From assembly GCA_902773165.1 (NCBI GenBank), contig CACYDO010000227.1:1-11786 (forward strand): a stretch of 11,786 bases of DNA, written 5' to 3'. Every line of letters starts with the position of its first letter. The stretch's first letter is position 1. The stretch comes from an uncultured Ruminococcus sp. GTDB taxonomy: Bacteria > Bacillota > Clostridia > Oscillospirales > Acutalibacteraceae. The position numbers and the translations under genes are program-made. The notes under the pieces are model-generated. The model was given only the letters and a program-made list of their open reading frames with translations, did not search any database and was not told the DNA's origin. This document shows, in pieces, positions 1-6,627 of the stretch.

Positions 1-20
1 AACCCAAGACGAACCAAAAG

Positions 21-64
21 CGCGGAGACAAATTATCCGTAACAGTTAAGTAAAATCGGAATTG
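21..64 (+). repeat. Dispersed intergenic repeat, left copy
   Basis: This segment matches the right end of the window (11739-11786) in the same orientation. Aligned without gaps, about 32 of 43 positions agree; conserved blocks are CGCGGAGA, CCGT, AGTAAAA and CGGAA. Both copies are intergenic and neither encodes a protein I can see. The left copy runs directly into the hairpin units at 57-108, so the full element may be longer than the part shared here. The family is not one I can name; a dispersed intergenic repeat is an inference from two copies. Confidence 0.5.
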
Positions 65-116
65 TCAGCGGCGACACGCCGCCGGAATTGTCAGCGGTGA
101 CACGCCGCCGGAACTG
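57..116. repeat. Tandem 26-bp repeat, each unit a GC-rich hairpin
   Basis: Two adjacent 26-bp units (57-82 and 83-108) differ at a single base (C72 versus T98), and a third unit begins at 109 (CGGAACTG) before diverging. Within unit 1, GCGGCG (68-73) pairs with CGCCGC (77-82) across an ACA loop. Unit 2 keeps the same stem with one G-T pair. The single change therefore preserves pairing. There are no unique spacers, so this is not a CRISPR array. It may be part of the dispersed repeat that begins at 21. Confidence 0.75.
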
Positions 117-142
117 AATGTTTAAGCATATACGGGTAAAAT
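114..142 (+). promoter_or_regulatory. Weak candidate promoter for pyruvate kinase
   Basis: A possible -35 (CTGAAT, 114-119) lies 17 bp from a possible -10 (TAAAAT, 137-142). The -35 matches consensus poorly. An alternative -10-like TATTAT occurs at 162-167 without a recognisable -35. Low confidence; included because the -10 falls in the loop of the inverted repeat at 124-154. Confidence 0.25.
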
Positions 143-154
143 AGGTATATGCTT
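124..154. promoter_or_regulatory. Perfect 10-bp inverted repeat upstream of pyruvate kinase
   Basis: AAGCATATAC (124-133) and GTATATGCTT (145-154) are perfect complements separated by 11 nt. No T-run follows on the + strand, so it does not look like a standard terminator. It sits 58 nt before the preferred pyruvate kinase start and encloses a -10-like TAAAAT. It could be a protein-binding operator or an RNA hairpin in the leader; the sequence cannot decide between them. Confidence 0.5.
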
Positions 155-211
155 TAAAAAATATTATACGGCACAGATCAGGGGATCTTAGCCGTGAGCG
201 AGGTATTTAAT

Positions 212-1972
212 ATGAGAAAGACAAAAATAATTTGCACGCTTGGTCCGGCGACCGATGACGAAAATGTTCTTCGCAAGCTGATTTTAAGCGGAATGGACGT
301 AGCAAGAGTCAATATGAGCCACGGCTCTCACGAAGACGCAAAAATGCGTATTGACGCTGTAAAAAAGCTGCGCGAGGAGCTTGACCGCCCCGTAGCTATT
401 CTTCTTGATACGAAGGGACCTGAAATAAGAACGGGAAATTTCGGCGGTGGTCCGGTGTCGTTGAAGGAAGGACAGGATTTTACGCTTACAACAGATGATG
501 TTGACGGTGACGAAAACCGTTGTTCTGTTACGTTTAAATCGCTTCCGCAGGAGCTGCATAACGGCGACAAGGTGCTTATTGACGATGGTCTTATTGAGCT
601 TCATGTTCAGCGCTGCACCGACAGCGAGGTTATTTGCAGAGTTGTCAACGGCGGCGCTGTTTCATCGCATAAGGGAATTAATATCCCGAATGTAAAGCTT
701 TCCCTGCCGTTCCTTTCAGACGCAGACAAAGCCGATATCGCTTTCGGCGTAGAGCAGGATATTGACTTTATTGCCGCTTCGTTTACCCGTTCCGCAAACG
801 ACATCATGCTTCTGCGCAAGGAGCTGAAAAAGCTCGGCAGCAACGATATCAGAATATGCGCGAAGATCGAAAACCATGAGGGTATTGAGAATATCGACGA
901 GATAATCAGAGTTTCCGACAGTATAATGGTAGCGCGCGGAGATCTGGGCGTAGAGATACCTTTGGAGGAGATTCCGATACTCCAGAAGAAGATAATCCAG
1001 AAGGTTTACGAAGCAGGCAAGCAGGCTATAACGGCTACGCAGATGCTTGATTCAATGATTAAAAATCCTCGTCCTACAAGAGCTGAATCCACAGATGTTG
1101 CAAATGCGATATACGACGGTACGAGCGCGATAATGCTTTCCGGTGAAACAGCGGCAGGCAAATATCCGGTGGAATCTGTCAGAACAATGGCGCGCATTGC
1201 CGTTACAACAGAAAAGGATATCAATTATATCGAGAAATTCCGTAAAAGAGAAATTGTTGAGCGCACCGACGTTACGTCGGCGATCTCTCACGCAACATGC
1301 ACAACGGCTCATGACCTGGGCGCTGTTGCTATTCTGACCGTATCGAAAACAGGTCAGACAGCGCGCATGATCTCGAAATATCGCCCCGAATGCCCGATCA
1401 TATGCGGAACGACCGAGCCTAAGGTTCGCCGACAGATGAATCTTTCCTGGGGCGTTACGCCGCTTCTGGTTGAGGAGAAGGATAATACAGACGAGCTTTT
1501 TGAACATGTTGTTGCTGTAGCTCTCGAACGAGGTCTTGTTCAGAACGGAGATCTTACTGTAATTACAGCAGGCGTTCCTCTCGGAATTTCAGGAACAACA
1601 AATCTGCTTAAAGTCCACCTCGTCGGAAATATTCTCGTTACCGGCGAGCCTGTGACAAATCAGACCGTTTGCGGCAGACTTTGCGTTTGCAAAAACGCCG
1701 AGGAAGCCTTGAAGAATTATACAGACGGCGATATTCTCGTTATTCCGAAAACAACAAACGCTCTCCACCACATAATCCGCACAGCGAAGGGCGTTATAGC
1801 CGAGGAAGAGGGCGTAAACAGCCACGCCGCTATCGTTTGTCTTGCTCTCGATAAGCCTGTTCTTGTTGGCGCAAGGAACGCTACGTCAATTCTTAAAAGC
1901 GGTACTGTCGTTACTCTTGACGGCATTCGCGGAACGGTTTACAGCAACAGCGTAAAGGCTCTTACGGATTAA
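212..1972 (+). CDS. pyk: Pyruvate kinase with C-terminal PEP-utiliser domain
   Basis: Cytosolic glycolytic enzyme that converts PEP and ADP to pyruvate and ATP. The start MRKTKIICTLGPA is typical of the family. Visible active-site blocks are R32/N34/S36 in ARVNMSHG, D66 and R73 in DTKGPEIRTG, K218 and E220 in AKIENHEG, and D244 in MVARGDLGVEIP; TSAIMLSGETAAGKYP follows. After the usual ~470-residue core come about 100 further residues with a PEP-synthase/PPDK-like mobile domain, including EEEGVNSHAAI (H538) and KPVLVG, as in Bacillus and Geobacillus enzymes that carry the extra C-terminal sequence. I prefer the ATG at 212, which has CGAGG 8 nt upstream. An in-frame GTG at 194, preceded by AGGGGA, would add six residues (592 aa). 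It appears monocistronic, with a terminator at 2090-2127. No phosphofructokinase gene is adjacent, unlike the arrangement in many Firmicutes. Confidence 0.97.
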   Translation: MRKTKIICTLGPATDDENVLRKLILSGMDVARVNMSHGSHEDAKMRIDAVKKLREELDRPVAILLDTKGPEIRTGNFGGGPVSLKEGQDFTLTTDDVDGDENRCSVTFKSLPQELHNGDKVLIDDGLIELHVQRCTDSEVICRVVNGGAVSSHKGINIPNVKLSLPFLSDADKADIAFGVEQDIDFIAASFTRSANDIMLLRKELKKLGSNDIRICAKIENHEGIENIDEIIRVSDSIMVARGDLGVEIPLEEIPILQKKIIQKVYEAGKQAITATQMLDSMIKNPRPTRAESTDVANAIYDGTSAIMLSGETAAGKYPVESVRTMARIAVTTEKDINYIEKFRKREIVERTDVTSAISHATCTTAHDLGAVAILTVSKTGQTARMISKYRPECPIICGTTEPKVRRQMNLSWGVTPLLVEEKDNTDELFEHVVAVALERGLVQNGDLTVITAGVPLGISGTTNLLKVHLVGNILVTGEPVTNQTVCGRLCVCKNAEEALKNYTDGDILVIPKTTNALHHIIRTAKGVIAEEEGVNSHAAIVCLALDKPVLVGARNATSILKSGTVVTLDGIRGTVYSNSVKALTD

Positions 1973-2089
1973 ATATTATTACTTAGGCAACTTAAAAAAC
2001 AGATCCTCGCTTTCGCAAAACAACCACGGAAGAGCTTCACGTATCATTTTACTATGATCGTTACATTTTAATTGCCGCATTAATAAATA

Positions 2090-2127
2090 AAAAAAGTCTG
2101 CCATGCAATTATGCGGCAGACTTTTTT
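2090..2127. terminator. Strong, probably bidirectional terminator after pyk
   Basis: AGTCTGCC (2095-2102) pairs with GGCAGACT (2115-2122). A-tract and T-tract extend the stem on either side, and a small inner GCA/TGC pairing caps it. The T-run ends at 2127. Because the A-run upstream is a T-run on the other strand, it could also stop transcripts from the minus-strand hydrolase gene that ends at 2366. It lies about 118 nt past the pyruvate kinase stop. Apart from it, 1973-2089 holds nothing recognisable. Confidence 0.85.
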
Positions 2128-2182
2128 GTGTTGAAGTTTGCTTTATCCGGGGTGCGCTGACACTACGGGAATGTGCAGATCT

Positions 2183-2203
2183 CTGAGCAGAATTTCTGCT
2201 CAG
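2183..2203. repeat. Perfect 10-bp-arm palindrome in the intergenic region
   Basis: CTGAGCAGAA (2183-2192) and TTCTGCTCAG (2194-2203) are exact inverse complements around one central base. It lies just before an AAGGAG and a small ORF, and no T-run follows. It could be an operator, a transcript hairpin or the end of a small repeat element. Confidence 0.6.
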
Positions 2204-2220
2204 ATAAGGAGAGAAAATGA

Positions 2221-2328
2221 ATGATGGCTGTCGCCCGGAAAGATTTCCGACACGGTGTGAGCAAAATTATGCCCAAAAGCTGTGTGCGAAGAGATACTGA
2301 ACAGGCTCGTATACTGGTTTTTGATTAA
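2221..2328 (+). CDS. Doubtful small basic protein, 35 codons
   Basis: An open frame beginning MMAVARKDFRHGVSKIMP and ending ARILVFD follows AAGGAG (2206-2211), with 9 nt before the ATG at 2221. A second frame starts at an ATG at 2217 (MNDGCRPERFPTRC...), only 5 nt from the same site, and ends at 2300 after 27 codons. At most one is likely to be real. The 35-residue version is rich in Arg and Lys and has no signal peptide or membrane segment. I do not recognise either peptide. The reading frame may be chance within a repeated element. The rest of 2128-2365 shows only the palindrome at 2183-2203 and AT-rich sequence. Confidence 0.25.
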   Translation: MMAVARKDFRHGVSKIMPKSCVRRDTEQARILVFD

Positions 2329-2365
2329 AAGCTTTAAAGGGTTTAATTAGAAAACAGTATTAGTG

Positions 2366-3571
2366 TCAACGCACTCTGATTTCCTGTGTCAGACTTGTGA
2401 TAAATGAATCAATGTCTCCGGTCATTGCGTTTTTATTGTTCGTAACTAAAAATAAATTATACTCATTTTCCCGGTCTGTATACGCCGTGGATAAATATGT
2501 GGAAACGCTGCCAATGTGCATTACGCTTCCATCGCCGTTTATCATAAGTCCGTAGCCGTATCCCGAACCGTCTGCGCTTTCCGAGTAATTTGCAGTCATT
2601 TCATTATAGGATTCTTCGTTTAGAAGCGTGTTTTTATTCAGTGCGGTCAGCCACTTGTCTATATCCTCTGCACATGAAATTATATCGGCTGCACCTGCTG
2701 TAACGCCGGGGTAGTATAGCTTTCCCGGGTCGCTTACGGGCTGTACAAGACGGGGGTCGTCTGATAGATCGTCGATAAAGCCGGTGTTTTCCATACCAAG
2801 CGGAGTGAAGATATTGTCGCGGATAAATGTGTGGTATTCTGTTCCGGAAACCTTTTCCACTATCTGTGACAGAAGAAGATAATTCGAGTTGGAATAGCTG
2901 TAATTTGTATCCGGCTCAAAGTTAAGCGGCTCATTGTACAGCCATTCGATTATAGCCTGACGGTTGTCGTAGGCGTCGGACTCGGCGAAAACCTTATATG
3001 GAATACGCTCCTCACTGAGATCTGTAAGCGCGTCGCTGTCTGCGTCAAGCTCATAATAATCTCTTATTCCCGAGCGCATATCCAGAAGATCCTTTATCGT
3101 TACGTCCTTTGCAAATTCATATTCCGGAAAATAAAGCGAAAGCTTGTCGTCGGTGCTTATTTTTTCCTGCTCCTGCAGCATCATAATTGCAGCGGCTGCA
3201 AATTGCTTTGAGATCGAAGCAACGCAGAAAAGTGAATTATCTTTAATGTCGTTCGTGCCCGAAAGATCGGTTTTTCCTGTTGCGGAACGGGCAAGAACAT
3301 TGCCGTTCTGTGTGATGTACACAACGCCGTCAAACGTGTACCGGCTGACTATTTTATCAAGCGCTGCCTGATAATCGGGCATATCCTGTGTTTCCTCGGT
3401 GATCTCCGCAGTGCTGCTGCCGGAATCCTCGGAAGAAGATGGGGAAGGGGATACACTGCTTACAGATGACGAGCTTTCTTCAGAGCTGTTTGTGTGATCG
3501 TCATCGGAGCCGCAGGCGGTCAGCGGCAAAAGCAGCGCAAGCGCTGCGGTAAGAGCTAAAAATCTTTTCAC
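2366..3571 (-). CDS. Serine hydrolase lipoprotein, S12 / class C beta-lactamase fold
   Basis: Predicted surface-anchored serine hydrolase of the beta-lactamase/penicillin-binding (peptidase S12) family, 401 aa. Residues 1-20 form a lipoprotein signal with lipobox LTAC (C20), followed by an acidic Ser-rich linker to about residue 62. The three family motifs are present in order: SISK (S119 nucleophile, K122), Y226-S-N228 in NYSYSNSNYLLLSQ, and H352-I-G354 near the end. Substrate cannot be told: relatives include D-Ala-D-Ala carboxypeptidases, D-aminopeptidases, esterases and many unknowns. True resistance to beta-lactams should not be assumed. The start is GTG, with AAGGAG 9 nt upstream (3581-3586). 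It lies 71 nt downstream of another lipoprotein gene on the same strand, with a hairpin between them, so it may be partly co-transcribed. Confidence 0.9.
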   Translation of the reverse strand: MKRFLALTAALALLLPLTACGSDDDHTNSSEESSSSVSSVSPSPSSSEDSGSSTAEITEETQDMPDYQAALDKIVSRYTFDGVVYITQNGNVLARSATGKTDLSGTNDIKDNSLFCVASISKQFAAAAIMMLQEQEKISTDDKLSLYFPEYEFAKDVTIKDLLDMRSGIRDYYELDADSDALTDLSEERIPYKVFAESDAYDNRQAIIEWLYNEPLNFEPDTNYSYSNSNYLLLSQIVEKVSGTEYHTFIRDNIFTPLGMENTGFIDDLSDDPRLVQPVSDPGKLYYPGVTAGAADIISCAEDIDKWLTALNKNTLLNEESYNEMTANYSESADGSGYGYGLMINGDGSVMHIGSVSTYLSTAYTDRENEYNLFLVTNNKNAMTGDIDSFITSLTQEIRVR

Positions 3572-3597
3572 GATAAGTCACTCCTTGTAAATAATTT

Positions 3598-3630
3598 CGC
3601 GGTATCCCGGAATAGTCGGGGAATACCGCG
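3598..3630 (-). terminator. Hairpin between the two lipoprotein genes (terminator or attenuator)
   Basis: CGCGGTAT (3598-3605) pairs with ATACCGCG (3623-3630), and CCC/GGG can pair further inside. On the minus strand it lies 12 nt after the stop of the upstream lipoprotein gene and 11 nt before the ribosome binding site of the hydrolase gene. The tract after it (AAATTATTTA) is only weakly U-rich, so it may act as a partial terminator or an mRNA processing/stability element. On the + strand it is followed by TCGTTTTT, but no + strand gene lies upstream. Confidence 0.5.
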
Positions 3631-3642
3631 TCGTTTTTCTGT

Positions 3643-4620
3643 TTATTTATATTTTTTCAAAAGATCGAAGTTTTTCGGGTCGCTGAATGTCACTTCTGCT
3701 CCCGGAACAGAAGGAAATGTGCCGCCGTTGCTGTCAAGATCGCCTTCGTTTGTGAAATTAACAGACGCGCTGCCATCGTTGATCTCAACAAGACCGAATC
3801 TCCACTCTCTGTTTCTTGCGTAATAAATAGCAAGAGTAGATGTGTTGGGCGATATATAAGCCGTTGTGTAAAAGCCTTCTATATCTCCTTCGGGAACTGC
3901 GAGCTTGTCGGTAATCTTGTAAATACTGTACATTCTTGCAAGCTCTATCTCGTCGTTATCGGCAGCGTCCTTTGCGGCAAGCTCACGCTGGTATTCCTCA
4001 ATATCCGTTGCGATATTGGGATCCATTGAGCTTGTCTTTTTCTTTGCGCTGCTGCCGTAGGCGATAACAAGATGATCGTCGTCAGAGCCTGCGATCTTGC
4101 AGATCGTGTAGCCTACTACGTTTGAATCGTTGAGAAGACCTACCATATCCTTATATATTGCTGAGCCTTCGTCCTTCTTGTCCTTGTCGGTCGCGTCCTT
4201 CGATTCAGCTTTCGATTCAGCCGGAGCTGCCTTTGATTCGGATTTCGATTCGGCCTTAGACTCTGCTTTGGACTCGGTCTTCGATTCTGACAGAGCTGCT
4301 TTTGATTCAGCCTTGGATTCGGATTTTGATTCCTTTTTTTCATTAGCCTTCGATTCGGCTTTTGATTCCTTTTTCTCTTCTTTTTTGGATTCTTCTTTTT
4401 TCTCTTCTTTAGAAGCGGTTTTTGAAGCCCCAGCCGATTCTGTGGAGTAGCTTTCCTCTACCTCATGCGCGTCAAGCGGCATATCAATTGATTCATTGTC
4501 ACGAAGCGGCGACGAATACGTATCCTCGGGAGAAGTTCTTTTCAGTGAACAGCCTGTCATTGCTGACGCGGATGATACGATCATAGCTGCTGCGATAAAA
4601 ATTGTCAGAATTCTTTTCAT
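3643..4620 (-). CDS. Unknown lipoprotein with long Lys/Glu/Ser/Ala linker
   Basis: Predicted lipoprotein of 325 aa with unknown function. Residues 1-24 are a signal peptide with lipobox MTGC (C24). Residues 25-69 are a polar, acidic stretch. Residues 70-141 are a low-complexity run of KEE, ESK and SKAE units, highly charged and probably extended or helical. The C-terminal part, from about residue 153 (SAIYKDMVGLLNDS...), is an ordinary globular-looking domain of about 170 aa with no motif I recognise. A plausible arrangement is a membrane-anchored domain held out through the cell wall on a charged spacer; that is inference from layout. The ATG start is preceded by a weak GGGGA. An extended -10 lies at 4676-4684. 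It is upstream of the S12 hydrolase gene on the same strand, so the two may be related in function. Confidence 0.8.
   Translation of the reverse strand: MKRILTIFIAAAMIVSSASAMTGCSLKRTSPEDTYSSPLRDNESIDMPLDAHEVEESYSTESAGASKTASKEEKKEESKKEEKKESKAESKANEKKESKSESKAESKAALSESKTESKAESKAESKSESKAAPAESKAESKDATDKDKKDEGSAIYKDMVGLLNDSNVVGYTICKIAGSDDDHLVIAYGSSAKKKTSSMDPNIATDIEEYQRELAAKDAADNDEIELARMYSIYKITDKLAVPEGDIEGFYTTAYISPNTSTLAIYYARNREWRFGLVEINDGSASVNFTNEGDLDSNGGTFPSVPGAEVTFSDPKNFDLLKKYK
4198..4413 (-). repeat. Degenerate repeats encoding the ESKA/KKEE linker
   Basis: The coding region for residues 70-141 of the lipoprotein is built from short imperfect repeats, commonly a 12-nt period giving Glu-Ser-Lys-Ala (GATTCGGC/GATTCAGC-like on the + strand). 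Such tracts can change length by slippage or recombination. The complementary strand stays open over 4130-4450 as a Phe-Asp-Ser repeat, which is a consequence of the composition and not a gene. Confidence 0.7.
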
Positions 4621-4675
4621 ATTTATTCCCCGGTTCTGATAATTACAAACTTTTTAAGCATAAATAACCTAATAA

Positions 4676-4684
4676 AGTATACCA
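4676..4684 (-). promoter_or_regulatory. Extended -10 promoter of the lipoprotein gene
   Basis: On the minus strand, TGGTATACT (4684-4676) fits an extended -10 (TGnTATAAT type). No good -35 is seen 17 bp upstream, as is common for extended -10 promoters. The predicted leader is about 50 nt to the ATG at 4620. Confidence 0.4.
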
Positions 4685-4729
4685 CAACAATGCCGGATTT
4701 GCTATCGGTAATTTTTCTGAAAATAAATA

Positions 4730-4743
4730 TGCATTTAAATGCA
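4730..4743. repeat. Perfect 14-bp palindrome TGCATTTAAATGCA
   Basis: A self-complementary 14-mer lies between the DMT gene stop (4795) and the lipoprotein promoter (4676-4684), both read on the minus strand. It could be an operator upstream of the lipoprotein promoter, or a chance AT-rich palindrome. No U-tract supports a terminator. Confidence 0.35.
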
Positions 4744-4794
4744 ATTATATTTAATCTACAAAAATCGCTGTGGTGCATTATCCTGTTTATTACG

Positions 4795-5220
4795 TCATAA
4801 ATTGATGACTACAAGCCCGATCAGACAGATAAATACGCCTATTATCTTGTTTTTTTCGATCTGTTCGTGAAAAAGCAGCGCTCCCACAAAGATCAGTGCG
4901 ACTGCGAGAACGGCGCTTTGCGTTATTTGCGCGGTGCTTACCTTCCAGCCTGCTTTATAAGCGTAGACCCAGCCTGCTTCAAGACCGACAAGAACAAGTC
5001 CGAAAGCAAACGGCACCCAGTTTGCCTTTGCGTATTCCCGGAAAATATCGGCGTCCTTGTTCAGAACAAAAAACAGGATAAGACACGTGATCGCACTGAT
5101 AAAGTATGTTATTGTAAGCGAGGCGAATGGATTTATATTCTGCGGCATGCTTTTTGCGCAGATCTGGTAAATTGTGTTTGAGAGAACCACCAATGCGATT
5201 GGCCATATGTATTGAAGCAT
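4795..5220 (-). CDS. Single-domain EamA/DMT-family membrane protein
   Basis: Small integral membrane protein of 141 aa in the drug/metabolite transporter superfamily. Five hydrophobic segments are visible at about residues 4-25, 31-53, 69-92, 95-118 and 123-141. The sequence WKVSTAQITQSAVLAV...LLFHEQIEKNKIIGVFICLIGLVVIN is typical of the second half of an EamA repeat. Most EamA transporters have two such domains; this has one, so it would have to dimerise to form a pore, as SMR proteins do. Substrate unknown. The start MLQYIWPIAL is chosen because AAAGGAG (5227-5233) lies 6 nt upstream. An open frame extends to an ATG at 5337, but the added residues look non-coding, and that start would leave no room for the promoter at 5260-5288. 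It is divergent from the malic enzyme gene. Confidence 0.85.
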   Translation of the reverse strand: MLQYIWPIALVVLSNTIYQICAKSMPQNINPFASLTITYFISAITCLILFFVLNKDADIFREYAKANWVPFAFGLVLVGLEAGWVYAYKAGWKVSTAQITQSAVLAVALIFVGALLFHEQIEKNKIIGVFICLIGLVVINL

Positions 5221-5259
5221 TTTCTTCTCCTTTGATACGATATATTTCAAACCTACTGC

Positions 5260-5288
5260 ATTATAACACAATTGCAAAAAAATTGCTA
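5260..5288 (-). promoter_or_regulatory. Promoter of the DMT gene
   Basis: On the minus strand, TGTTATAAT (extended -10; hexamer 5265-5260) lies 17 bp from a weak -35, TAGCAA (5288-5283). The predicted start would be near 5253, giving a leader of about 33 nt. It lies inside the longer open frame that reaches 5337, which argues for the 5220 start. Confidence 0.5.
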
Positions 5289-5346
5289 CCTGTTCCGCTT
5301 CTATAATTGAAATTCTACGAAAATGCATTATACACAAAAAATTAAC

Positions 5347-5375
5347 TTGAATAATTATAATGAAAATGCTATAAT
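5347..5375 (+). promoter_or_regulatory. Near-consensus sigma-A promoter of malic enzyme
   Basis: TTGAAT (5347-5352), a 17-bp spacer, then TGCTATAAT with a perfect -10 (5370-5375) and an extended TG. Transcription would begin near 5382, leaving about 29 nt of leader containing AAAGGAAG before the ATG at 5411. This is the strongest promoter in the window by match to consensus and suggests high expression. Confidence 0.8.
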
Positions 5376-5410
5376 AACCCCTGGATAATTAACCGAAAGG
5401 AAGAGAAAAT

Positions 5411-6589
5411 ATGGATATAAAAGAAGAATCGTTAAAGCTGCACTATGAGTGGAAGGGCAAGATCGAGGTAACTACGCGCTGCGACGTCAGCGATACATAC
5501 GGCCTTTCTACCGCGTATACTCCCGGTGTTGCACAGCCCTGCCTGGAGATACAGAAGGATATTTCAAAAAGCTACGATCTTACAAGAAGACATAATCTCG
5601 TTGCCGTTGTTACAGACGGTACTGCTGTTCTCGGTCTTGGCGATATAGGCCCCGAGGCAGGTATGCCGGTAATGGAGGGCAAGTGCGCTCTGTTCAAGGC
5701 GTTCGGCGATGTAGACGCTTTCCCTATCTGCGTTAAGTCAAAGGACGTTGACGAGATCGTCAATACGATATATATGATCTCCGGAAGCTTCGGAGGAATA
5801 AATTTAGAGGATATCTCAGCGCCGCGCTGCTTTGAGGTGGAGAGGAAGCTTAAAGAAAAATGCGATATCCCCGTATTCCACGACGATCAGCACGGTACGG
5901 CTGTGGTCGTTGCGGCTGCTTTGCTCAATGCGCTCAAAATCGTAAAAAAGAATCTGAATGATATAAAGATCGTTGTAAACGGTGCAGGCGCTGCCGGAAT
6001 TGCTATTACAAAACACCTTATAAACGTCGGCGCCGACCCGAAGAAGATCGTTATGGTCGATCGCGCCGGTACTCTCTGTGAGGGCAAGACTTACAACAAC
6101 GACGCTAAGGAGGAAATGGCTAAGCTTACAAACGGTGATAACCTCAACGGTACTCTTGCAGACGCAGTCAAGGGCGCAGATATGTTCTTAGGCGTTTCCG
6201 CTCCCGGAGTGCTTACGGAGAAAATGGTCGCTTCGATGAACAGCGGTGCTATCGTTTTCGCTATGGCGAACCCCGTTCCCGAGATCATGCCCGATCTTGC
6301 TAAAAAGGCAGGCGCTGTTGTCGTTGGTACGGGACGTTCCGATTTCCCGAATCAGATAAACAACGTTCTCGTGTTCCCCGGACTTTTCCGCGGAGTTCTC
6401 GACTGCCGCGCAAAAGAGATCAACGAAGAAATGAAGGTCGCTGCAAGCTATGCAATTGCAGAGCTCGTTTCCGATGAAGAGCTTAACCCCGACTACGTTA
6501 TCCCTGCTGCATTCGATAAGCGCGTTGCAAGAGCCGTTGCAGACGCTGTTATCAAGGCTGCTAAGGAAACAGGTGCGGCTAGAATTTAA
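5411..6589 (+). CDS. Malic enzyme (oxaloacetate-decarboxylating malate dehydrogenase)
   Basis: Cytosolic enzyme for oxidative decarboxylation of malate to pyruvate and CO2 with NAD+ or NADP+. At 392 aa it is the short bacterial form, without a phosphotransacetylase-like C-terminal extension. Malic enzyme N-domain motifs are STAYTPGVAQPC (Y36), VVTDGTAVLGLGDIGPEAG, MEGKCALFK (K91, likely catalytic lysine), INLEDISAPRCF (E133/D134 metal region) and FHDDQHGT (D158/D159). The NAD-binding domain follows, with GAGAAG at 191-196 and FAMANPVPEI near 283-292. Cofactor choice is unresolved; an acidic D217 follows the second Rossmann strand (IVMVDRAG), which may favour NAD+, but that is only an inference. 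Strong promoter at 5347-5375, AAAGGAAG ribosome site, and weak terminator at 6628-6646. Like pyruvate kinase in the same window, it yields pyruvate. Confidence 0.95.
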   Translation: MDIKEESLKLHYEWKGKIEVTTRCDVSDTYGLSTAYTPGVAQPCLEIQKDISKSYDLTRRHNLVAVVTDGTAVLGLGDIGPEAGMPVMEGKCALFKAFGDVDAFPICVKSKDVDEIVNTIYMISGSFGGINLEDISAPRCFEVERKLKEKCDIPVFHDDQHGTAVVVAAALLNALKIVKKNLNDIKIVVNGAGAAGIAITKHLINVGADPKKIVMVDRAGTLCEGKTYNNDAKEEMAKLTNGDNLNGTLADAVKGADMFLGVSAPGVLTEKMVASMNSGAIVFAMANPVPEIMPDLAKKAGAVVVGTGRSDFPNQINNVLVFPGLFRGVLDCRAKEINEEMKVAASYAIAELVSDEELNPDYVIPAAFDKRVARAVADAVIKAAKETGAARI

Positions 6590-6627
6590 AGATTCGGGAA
6601 TTATTATCGAAATATCAATGCTTTCAG

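Noticed and set aside
57..116. CRISPR array
   Set aside because: The repeats are directly adjacent with no spacers, only two full units exist, and no cas genes are seen.
284..604. Minus-strand open frames inside pyruvate kinase (also 1052-1507)
   Set aside because: They are shadows of a well-conserved gene, without ribosome sites or recognisable protein features.
2366..3571. Calling the S12 hydrolase a beta-lactamase resistance gene
   Set aside because: The three motifs define the fold, but many family members have no beta-lactamase activity. The lipoprotein anchor and Ser-rich linker do not point to resistance.
4130..4450. Open frame on the + strand encoding a Phe-Asp-Ser repeat protein
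   Set aside because: It is the exact antisense of the ESKA/KKEE spacer of the minus-strand lipoprotein. The low-complexity codons leave the other strand without stops; there is no ribosome site and no known fold.
5221..5337. N-terminal extension of the DMT protein to an ATG at 5337
   Set aside because: The extra 39 residues are not membrane-like, the frame passes through the promoter at 5260-5288, and the ATG at 5220 has a strong AAAGGAG.
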